NCBI RefSeq assembly: GCF_029533155.1
Contig: NZ_JAIZDB010000017.1
Span: forward strand, 124,001-188,000
DNA from: Psychrobacillus antarcticus
GTDB lineage: Bacteria > Bacillota > Bacilli > Bacillales_A > Planococcaceae
DNA length: 64,000 nt
Reading direction: 5' to 3'
Under the pieces are notes generated by a model. It saw only the letters and a list, made by a program, of their open reading frames with translations, had not been told where the DNA came from and made no database searches. Below, piece after piece: positions 8,657 to 15,377 of this stretch; within the stretch, counting starts at the first letter, position 1; each line of letters starts with the position of its first letter. Made by a program: the position numbers and the translations under genes.

Positions 8657-9768
8657 AAAATATTCTTATTTATTATCCTTTTACGATAGCTACAAATCCA
8701 AAGAGTGGATCTGCTATTCGACCAGTAGAAATGATCAAGGCTTTTGAATTATATGCTCAAAAGCGAGATTTAGAAATAATAATCATTTCAGGTAACACGA
8801 AGGAACGTCGTATCTTGTGGAATAAAGTATTGCAGGAGAACAAGCTGGAACAGACGCTGTTTTGTTATTCGGAAAACCAAACGATCCCGCTCTGGTTGAC
8901 AGATGCAGGGCATATTCCAAAGGACTGGAAAATTGATAAAGATGTTTTTAAAACATTAAAAAAATATCAAATTCCAGTGGGTGTATTTTATCGTGATGTA
9001 TATTGGAAATTTGATGAATTATATTCATTAACAGGGCTAAAGAAATTTATCATGCAATCTATTTATAAGCTAGAAGAAAATTTTTACGGAAAATACGTCC
9101 ATACGGTCTTTTTGCCAAGCGATGCGATGGGCAAGTATGTCCATATTAATGCTCCTAAAATGGCGCTCCCTCCTGGTGGGCGTTTTACAGAAATAAAATC
9201 AAATACAACAGCGATACAAAATCCATTTAAAGGGATTTATGTAGGCGGCATTAATAATGATGATTACGGTTTACCTACATTAGTCGATGCCTATGCTATA
9301 TTAAATAAAAGTGAAATTCTCGGTAACCTAGTCATTGTTTGTCGGGATGATGAATTTAACGATTTAAGTAATGAAGATAAGGAAAAGCTAAATAAATCAT
9401 ATATAGAAGTAAAGCATGTGAGTGGGGCAGAGCTACAAAAAGTATACGAGGATGTGGATTTCGCTTTTATTCCGCGTAAACGTTCGGTGTACAATGATTT
9501 TGCGGTACCGATTAAACTAGTAGAGTACTTAACAGCTGGATTGCCAATTATTGCTACAAATTGTTCTGCACAGGAGGACTTTATAGGGTCCGGACCTTAT
9601 GGGGTTCTAACAGGTGATGATGCTGCGAGCCTTGTAGAAGGAATGCAAGCGATTCAACCTAATTTTGCTGAATACAAACAAAATATACAACGAACTTTTT
9701 TACAAAAGCATGCATGGAATGAACGAGCTGAACAAGCCGCACATGCTCTAATAGGAGGTAACCAATGA
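8653..9768 (+). CDS. Glycosyltransferase (GT-B fold, family 4-like)
   Basis: A 371-residue protein with a GT-B type C-terminal half: GIYVGGINNDDYGLPTLVDAY (start of the nucleotide-sugar domain), then FAFIPRKRSVYNDFAVPIKLVEYLTAGLPIIAT, where the acidic and Pro-Ile-Lys-hydrophobic-Glu stretch matches the sugar-nucleotide site of family 1/4 enzymes. The N-terminus (NILIYYPFTIATNPKSGSAIRPVEM) fits an acceptor domain. It is expected to add one sugar to the lipid-linked repeat unit at the membrane face. Four-base overlaps with both neighbouring genes show operon expression. The sugar and linkage cannot be deduced. Confidence 0.8.
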   Translation: MKNILIYYPFTIATNPKSGSAIRPVEMIKAFELYAQKRDLEIIIISGNTKERRILWNKVLQENKLEQTLFCYSENQTIPLWLTDAGHIPKDWKIDKDVFKTLKKYQIPVGVFYRDVYWKFDELYSLTGLKKFIMQSIYKLEENFYGKYVHTVFLPSDAMGKYVHINAPKMALPPGGRFTEIKSNTTAIQNPFKGIYVGGINNDDYGLPTLVDAYAILNKSEILGNLVIVCRDDEFNDLSNEDKEKLNKSYIEVKHVSGAELQKVYEDVDFAFIPRKRSVYNDFAVPIKLVEYLTAGLPIIATNCSAQEDFIGSGPYGVLTGDDAASLVEGMQAIQPNFAEYKQNIQRTFLQKHAWNERAEQAAHALIGGNQ

Positions 9769-10832
9769 AAATTGCGTTATTAGCACCAAGCAGATCCATT
9801 CATACCCATAAGTGGGCGTTGTTTTATCAGTCCCAAGGAATAGATGTAAAAGTGTATACATTTAAAGATCATTACTCGGAGGATAACGCGAAGCTGGTTC
9901 CGACTGTGGTATTACCAAAGTCATTACCAGGTAAAGCTTCCTATTTAGCAGCAGCTCCTGCTTTGAAAAAGATGCTGAAGGAATGGGAACCAGATGTTCT
10001 TCATTCTCATTTTGTTTCAAGCTATGGTTTGTTAGGGGCAATGGTCAATTATAAAAAGTATTTCGTTTCTGTATGGGGAAAAGATATTTTTGATTTCCCT
10101 AAAAAGAGCAAGCTTAATAAAAAGCTTATTGAGTTTACATTAAGTAAAGCAACAGCTATTTTCTCCACTAGTCATGTAATGGCTAAGGAGACGAATTTAT
10201 ATACGAAACGCTTTGTAGAGGTTACTCCGTTCGGCGTGGATATTAATATTTTTTATCCGGAAATTGCTAAAGAACAATCAAGTGATAAAATTATTGTTGG
10301 AACAGTAAAAGCACTCGAAGATAAATATGGAATAGCTGATTTAGTGAAGGGCTTTGCTTTGTTTCATAAGGAATTTTCAAATTCCGAGCTGGTGATAACA
10401 GGTGACGGACCACAACGAGCAGAGTATGAGCAACTATCCAAAGACTTAGGTATAGATTCAGTTACTACGTTTACAGGTAAAGTACCGAATACAGAAGTAC
10501 CAAATGTAATTCGGAAAATGACCATTTTTGCAGTACCCTCTACGGAAGATAGTGAAAGCTTTGGAGTTGCTGCAGTGGAAGCTATGGCTTGTGGGATTCC
10601 AGTAGTCGTCTCAAATGTTGGTGGACTTCCTGAGGTAGTAGTCAATGATGTAACTGGAATAGTGACCGATAAAGAAAGTCCAGAGCAGCTGGCAAATGCG
10701 TTCAAGAAGTTAGCAAGAAACGATGACTTGAGAGCGTCGATGGGACAAGCTGGAGTTACCCATGTGCTGGAACACTATAGTTGGATTGATAATGCACATT
10801 ATATGTTAGAGCTATATAAAAAATATCTTTAA
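9765..10832 (+). CDS. Glycosyltransferase family 4
   Basis: A 355-residue GT4 enzyme. The N-terminal Rossmann domain begins KIALLAPSRSIHTHKWA and contains PDVLHSHFVSSYGLLG. The C-terminal domain has VEVTPFGVDINIF, VGTVKALEDKYGIADLV and the E-x7-E pattern in EDSESFGVAAVEAMACGIPVV, followed by GGLPEVV. These are standard donor-binding features of retaining GT4 transferases. It overlaps the upstream transferase by four bases and is followed by galU after a short gap. It should act on the growing lipid-linked oligosaccharide. The donor sugar is unknown. Confidence 0.87.
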   Translation: MKIALLAPSRSIHTHKWALFYQSQGIDVKVYTFKDHYSEDNAKLVPTVVLPKSLPGKASYLAAAPALKKMLKEWEPDVLHSHFVSSYGLLGAMVNYKKYFVSVWGKDIFDFPKKSKLNKKLIEFTLSKATAIFSTSHVMAKETNLYTKRFVEVTPFGVDINIFYPEIAKEQSSDKIIVGTVKALEDKYGIADLVKGFALFHKEFSNSELVITGDGPQRAEYEQLSKDLGIDSVTTFTGKVPNTEVPNVIRKMTIFAVPSTEDSESFGVAAVEAMACGIPVVVSNVGGLPEVVVNDVTGIVTDKESPEQLANAFKKLARNDDLRASMGQAGVTHVLEHYSWIDNAHYMLELYKKYL

Positions 10833-10860
10833 TCGTTTAGAAAGAGAAGGGTGATTGGAT

Positions 10861-11724
10861 ATGATTAAAAAAGCAGTTATTCCCGCAGCAGGGTTTGGAA
10901 CACGTTTCCTACCTGCAACAAAAGCATTACCTAAAGAAATGTTACCTATCGTAGATAAGCCAAACTTACAATATATTATCGAAGAAGCCATTGCCTCTGG
11001 GATAGAAGATATAATAATTGTAACGGGACGTAATAAAAAATCGATGGAGGATCATTTCGATAAATCCATCGAATTAGAGCTATTATTAAAGAAAACAGGG
11101 AAATTAGAGTTGTTAGAAACAGTAGAGAACATTTCTAATTTAGTCGATATCCATTATATGCGTCAAAAAGAACCTCTAGGACTTGGTCATGCGATTTTAT
11201 GCACGAAGAAATTCATCGGTAATGAACCATTTGCTGTTTTACTACCAGATGATATTATCGATTCGGAAGTACCAGCATTAAAACAAATGATTGATATGTT
11301 TGAGCAAGTACAAAGTAGTATTTTAGGGGTCAATGAAGTGCCAACGGAAGATGTAAGTAAGTATGGTATTGTTGACTATAGCGAAGCAGATAATAATCTA
11401 TATACAGTGAAAAGATTAGTGGAAAAGCCTGCAATTGAGGATGCACCATCTAATCAAGCTATTGTTGGCCGTTATATTTTGACACCTGGTATTTTTGAGG
11501 AATTAGAAAAAGTACAACCTGATGCAAAAGGTGAAATTCAGTTAACAGATGCAATTGATTCATTGCTTGCGAAAGAACCTATTTATTCGTATATGTTTGA
11601 GGGAAAACGCTATGATGTTGGCGATAAATTAGGATACTTACAAGCGACCTTTGATTTTGCTTTAAAACGTGATGATTTAAGAGAGCCATTATTGGCATAT
11701 TTAAAGAATAAATTGAAAGATTAA
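10861..11724 (+). CDS. galU: UTP-glucose-1-phosphate uridylyltransferase
   Basis: A 287-residue nucleotidyltransferase making UDP-glucose from UTP and glucose-1-phosphate (Bacillus name gtaB). The N-terminal signature IPAAGFGTRFLPATKALPKEM carries the nucleotide-binding loop, and VLLPDDI, VEKP and GEIQLTDAI are conserved family blocks. An in-frame TTG lies two codons upstream at 10855, but the AGAAGGG ribosome site is only about 3 bases from it and about 9 from this ATG, so 10861 is preferred. UDP-glucose supplies wall teichoic acid glycosylation, glycolipid anchors and polysaccharide precursors, in line with its place among glycosyltransferases. Confidence 0.95.
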   Translation: MIKKAVIPAAGFGTRFLPATKALPKEMLPIVDKPNLQYIIEEAIASGIEDIIIVTGRNKKSMEDHFDKSIELELLLKKTGKLELLETVENISNLVDIHYMRQKEPLGLGHAILCTKKFIGNEPFAVLLPDDIIDSEVPALKQMIDMFEQVQSSILGVNEVPTEDVSKYGIVDYSEADNNLYTVKRLVEKPAIEDAPSNQAIVGRYILTPGIFEELEKVQPDAKGEIQLTDAIDSLLAKEPIYSYMFEGKRYDVGDKLGYLQATFDFALKRDDLREPLLAYLKNKLKD

Positions 11725-11736
11725 AACGGTGATTCC

Positions 11737-12957
11737 ATGCGTATAGTATATTTGTGTCAACATTTTCCACCAGAAACGGGAGCACCACAAATTCGTGTAT
11801 ACGAAGTTAGTAAGGAGCTCCTTGCCCAAGGCCATGATATTCAAGTGGTAACAGCGTTTCCTCATCATCCTTACGGCATGATTCCGGATGAGTATAAAGG
11901 CAAAAAATATGAGTTTGAAGAATGGGATGGAATTCCTGTTCATCGTACTTGGATTTATCCTTCTAAAAAAGGTACATTTTATAAACGATTAGTTTCTTAT
12001 TTCTCATTTACATTCAGTTCATTTTACGGTTTAATGAAAGCCGGAAAAGTCGATGTTATTATCGTGAACTCTCCGCCTATCTTTTTAGGTTTAACAGGAC
12101 TATTAAGTGCCAAATTAAAAGGTGCAAAATTTGTATTTAATGTAGCCGACGTTTGGCCAGAGTCTGCAGTAAAGTTAGGACTAGTGAAAAATAAATTTTT
12201 CATTAAACTTGCAGAAATTTTGGAGTCATTTTTATATAAGCATTCATGGAAAATAGCGACTGCAACAGATGGTATACGTTCGTATATTATTAACCACTCT
12301 CAGCCGGAGGACAAAGTGTTTGTGTTACCGAATGGAGTAAATACAACCTTCTTCCAACCACAGGCAAAAGACGATGAGTATGTAGAGAAGTTTAATCTAC
12401 AAGGTAAATTCGTGTTTTCTTATGGTGGTAATTTAGGTTATGCCCAAGGCTTAGAGTTTATATTATATGCAGCGAAAAGAATGCAAGAAACAGTGCCTAA
12501 TGCCATCTTCTTAATTGCTGGAGCAGGTCCAGAGGAAGAAAAGCTACACGAATTAGCGAAAGAACTAGGACTTATGAATATAGCCTTTCTCGGTCATTTA
12601 CCTTTAAAAGAAATGCCCAAATTATTTTCTGTTACAGATGTAAGCATCGTGCCACTGCGAGATATTCAGTTATTTGAAGGAGCGCGTCCATCGAAAATTT
12701 TCCCGGCGGCTTCATCCGGAGTTCCGGTATTATATTGCGGAAAAGGGGAAAGTGCTGAAATCGTAACGAAAAATAATATTGGATTAGTTGCAATACCAGA
12801 AAATGTCGATTCTATTGTGGATACGATGTTCTCATTTGTAGAAATGAATGAGACAGTTCGTACAGAAATGAAAGAATGCGGACGAAAATTAGCATTAAAT
12901 GATTACAGTTGGGTTTCTATCGTTAAGGATTTATTGCAGAACCTTACGAAGAAGTAA
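11737..12957 (+). CDS. Glycosyltransferase family 4, WbuB-like
   Basis: A 406-residue GT4 transferase with the long N-terminal form seen in WbuB/fucosamine-type enzymes: RIVYLCQHFPPETGAPQIRVYE, VVTAFPHHPYG and a hydrophobic SPPIFLGLTGLL stretch, then VFNVADVWPESAVKLG. The C-terminal domain shows FVFSYGGNLGYAQGLE, the IFLIAGAGPEEEKLHELAK block and EGARPSKIFPAASSGVPVLY, with the acidic residue contacting the donor. It closes the run of biosynthesis genes. The start is preceded only by a weak ACGGTG site. Its sugar specificity is not visible. Confidence 0.87.
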   Translation: MRIVYLCQHFPPETGAPQIRVYEVSKELLAQGHDIQVVTAFPHHPYGMIPDEYKGKKYEFEEWDGIPVHRTWIYPSKKGTFYKRLVSYFSFTFSSFYGLMKAGKVDVIIVNSPPIFLGLTGLLSAKLKGAKFVFNVADVWPESAVKLGLVKNKFFIKLAEILESFLYKHSWKIATATDGIRSYIINHSQPEDKVFVLPNGVNTTFFQPQAKDDEYVEKFNLQGKFVFSYGGNLGYAQGLEFILYAAKRMQETVPNAIFLIAGAGPEEEKLHELAKELGLMNIAFLGHLPLKEMPKLFSVTDVSIVPLRDIQLFEGARPSKIFPAASSGVPVLYCGKGESAEIVTKNNIGLVAIPENVDSIVDTMFSFVEMNETVRTEMKECGRKLALNDYSWVSIVKDLLQNLTKK

Positions 12958-12969
12958 GTATCTTCAGAA

Positions 12970-12998
12970 TATACATATGACGATATTTTATGTATAAT
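12970..12998 (+). promoter_or_regulatory. Probable SigA promoter of the LCP gene
   Basis: A perfect TATAAT (12993-12998) is preceded after 17 bases by TATACA, matching four of six bases of the -35 consensus. It lies 40 bases before the LCP start, in the only gap of notable size after the glycosyltransferase run. The LCP gene probably has its own transcript. Confidence 0.55.
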
Positions 12999-13037
12999 AG
13001 GTGAGATTATATTTTAACAGTAAAGTAGGGAAGAATC

Positions 13038-14078
13038 ATGGGTACCTCACGTCAAACAAAACGAAAAAAGCAGACAAGAAGAAAATTTTTATACACAGTT
13101 CTAGTCATTTCGATGGTTTTATTGTCTGGTGTGATAGTATTCGCTACTAACCTATCCTTACAGACAAAAAACGCCACATCGAATATGTTTCAACCATTAG
13201 ATCGAGATAAAGAAAAAAACAAATCAGAAAGTAAGTTTGATAGTGCAATTGCTGAAGATTCTGCATTCACCTTGATGCTTACTGGTATTGAAAATCAAGA
13301 AGGCTCGACTTACGGTAGATCCGACGTAATTATTGTAGCGACGATTAATCCTAAAACGGAGAAAATATCCATGGTTAGTATCCCGCGAGATGCGAAAGTG
13401 TATATTCCTGATTTAGGACATGAAAACAAGATCAATCACTCTTATGCAAATGGTGGTATTAACTATACGATTAATGCTGTGGAGGAATTATTAGATTTGA
13501 AAATTGATTACTATGTTTCCACTGATTTCCAAGGATTTGAAGATATCGTCGATACGGTTGGAGGTATAGAAGTAGACGTGCCGTTTACATTCAAAGCTCA
13601 GTTGACGGAAAGCTTAAAATGGAAAACGTATACAGAGGGAACGATGGAGTTAAACGGGAACGAAGCGCTTGCTTATGTGCGTATGCGTAAAACAGATCCT
13701 CAAGGTGATATGGGACGTAATTTGCGTCAGAAACAAGTAATTCAAGAGATTATCAATCAAGGCACAAGCTTAGGTAATATTACAAAGATTGATGATATGA
13801 TTAAGGATGTAGGAAATAATGTGAGAACTAATATTCCTTCATCTGAGTATTTTGGGTTGATTAAAATGTATCAGAACTTAAAGTCGTCTCCATTTGAGCA
13901 GTTACAAATAACTGGAGAGGATGCTACGATCAGAGGAATCTATTATTTTATACCAGATGAGGATTCTATCGATACTGTTTCAGAGCAGCTTAAGTTAAAT
14001 TTAGATGATTTTGGGCAAAATGCGCAAAGTGAGTTAAATGAAACAAAAACAGCAAATGATTTATCTTTAGGAGAGTAA
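13038..14078 (+). CDS. LytR-CpsA-Psr (LCP) family cell-wall ligase
   Basis: A 346-residue type-II membrane protein: a basic N-terminus, one helix at about residues 17-37, then the extracellular LCP domain. Conserved pieces are TYGRSDVIIVATINP (Arg94, Asp96), SMVSIPRDAKVYIP (Arg117, Asp118), KINHSYANGG, FQGFEDIVDTVGGIEVDV and VRMRKTDPQGDMGRNLRQKQVI. These hold the pyrophosphate of the lipid-linked polymer. LCP enzymes transfer teichoic acids or capsular polymers to peptidoglycan, so this is the expected last step for the polymer encoded upstream. It corresponds by position to LytR/TagU of Bacillus, next to the lyt genes. Confidence 0.92.
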   Translation: MGTSRQTKRKKQTRRKFLYTVLVISMVLLSGVIVFATNLSLQTKNATSNMFQPLDRDKEKNKSESKFDSAIAEDSAFTLMLTGIENQEGSTYGRSDVIIVATINPKTEKISMVSIPRDAKVYIPDLGHENKINHSYANGGINYTINAVEELLDLKIDYYVSTDFQGFEDIVDTVGGIEVDVPFTFKAQLTESLKWKTYTEGTMELNGNEALAYVRMRKTDPQGDMGRNLRQKQVIQEIINQGTSLGNITKIDDMIKDVGNNVRTNIPSSEYFGLIKMYQNLKSSPFEQLQITGEDATIRGIYYFIPDEDSIDTVSEQLKLNLDDFGQNAQSELNETKTANDLSLGE

Positions 14079-14120
14079 AATGAATCGCCTTCACGGGCGC
14101 TTCGTTTTACTCTTTTTTTT
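14072..14120 (+). terminator. Rho-independent terminator after the LCP gene
   Basis: An 18-bp stem (14072-14089 with 14096-14113, few mismatches or wobbles) surrounds a short loop and is followed by an uninterrupted T run. The left arm overlaps the last codons and stop of the LCP gene. Confidence 0.9.
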
Positions 14121-14123
14121 CAA

Positions 14124-15066
14124 TAGAGAATAATAAAGTAGTAGGATTATCACGATGCAAACTCGGTGTTTATAGAACTTTAAAGAATAAAAAGTTGCTA
14201 ATGATTTTCGTTTCTGGTGGCGACAAAGGAACGAAGGCTAAAAGCACCACCTCTCAAAAGGAAGGCAATCTAAGTTCGCCGCGTCCTGCGGCAATGATTG
14301 CATAACCCACCTCATGCGGGCCTCAACGCCTTCGTGACCAACATCCTGTTGGCCACGCGGGGTGAGCGATGAGTTATCACCATCGCTGCGCGTCGCTGTG
14401 ATGTCTCATCTGTCTCACTCATCCCGCCGGAGTAGCCACCTGTAACGAAGATCAATTAAGTGAGTAGTACTCAACAATAAGATATAGCATTACATATTCC
14501 TTGATGATAAGAGTAGTCAAAGTTAATCTAGTGATAAAATTGTCTGTTGAGTTTGGGATACTATTCTGTTTGGAAAGATAAAGAAAGTAGATTTTCTTTA
14601 ATCTAGTGGAAATAAAGAGAAATAGTAAGTCTTCATTAAATAAAGAAGCGAGATAGCGAACGAAATTTCATCTTCGAGGCCCGCACGATGCGGGTCAGGC
14701 AGTCGTTGCGAAATGTTTTTTATTTTGCGCAGGAGCACCACGATGTCGCGTAATTAGACTGTCATCATCTTTCTTCTAGGAATAGGGTAGTTTCTTTTCG
14801 CTAGTTAGCCAAAAACGCACTAACTTGTTTATAAGAGTTGCTGGAGAGCGAGGGACAGTTAAACGCAATAAGATTACCGAAAAAAGGGATGCTGGTTGTT
14901 TGTGACGAACGTCACAAACAACCAGCATCCCTAAAAATTAACGCGGCAATCATAAAGCAAAACTTCTGTCCCAAACCCTTCGAAAACGGTAGAAACGGGT
15001 TTTGAACTTAAAGGATAGGAAATCTTTATGCCTGCTTTTTCTTAGAGAATAATATAGTAGTAGGAT
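14124..15066. repeat. Dispersed non-coding element, copy A (composite, about 0.94 kb)
   Basis: This gene-free stretch aligns over most of its length with 20541-21250 (copy B) and in part with 63764-64000 (copy C). Shared blocks include CAATTAAGTGAGTAGTACTC, GAGTAGTCAAAGTTAAT, GTCTGTTGA, AAAGAGAAATAGTAAGT and a long hairpin. Copy A carries extra nested sequence near 14672-14790 absent from copy B. It is flanked by a 24-base direct repeat (14124-14147 and 15043-15066, one mismatch). A GC-rich imperfect hairpin lies at 14355-14428. No open reading frame with a ribosome site is seen. It may be a non-autonomous mobile element or a structured RNA/DNA repeat. Confidence 0.8.
14885..14932 (-). terminator. 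Perfect 23-bp inverted repeat in copy A, terminator-like on the minus strand
   Basis: Arms 14885-14907 and 14910-14932 are perfectly complementary around a 2-base loop. Read on the minus strand the stem is followed by a run of six T. The equivalent hairpin in copy B (21115-21162) keeps the shape with compensatory base changes, so the structure seems to be under selection. Confidence 0.75.
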
Positions 15067-15377
15067 GATATGGGTGGATCGAAGACTAAAGGTGATAAAT
15101 TCCATTTGGTAACTCTAAAATATCGATTTTGGGTTGAAAGCTATTAATAAGTTTAATATTATTAAAATATCCTTAAGATTCGCAAAATATTACAATATCA
15201 TTACAAAATATCGAAATTTGTAATAGTATTGTTATACAAATGGGTATTTTTAGCTTATGCTAATAAACCGTGATGTATGTTAAATTTATAGTACATAGGT
15301 TTTAATTTCATGTATTGGAATGTTTTATGGAATTCTGTGTTTTATTATGTAGGAAATAAAAGTTCTAGGAGGAACAA
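15067..15377 (+). other. AT-rich upstream region of the amidase gene
   Basis: About 310 bp between copy A of the dispersed element and the amidase start. It is strongly AT-rich and holds an 8-bp inverted repeat (ATTACAAA with TTTGTAAT, near 15200-15225) that could be an operator, and the ribosome site AGGAGG just before the ATG. A promoter for the wall-lysis operon is expected here, but no convincing -35/-10 pair or SigD motif could be assigned. Confidence 0.4.
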
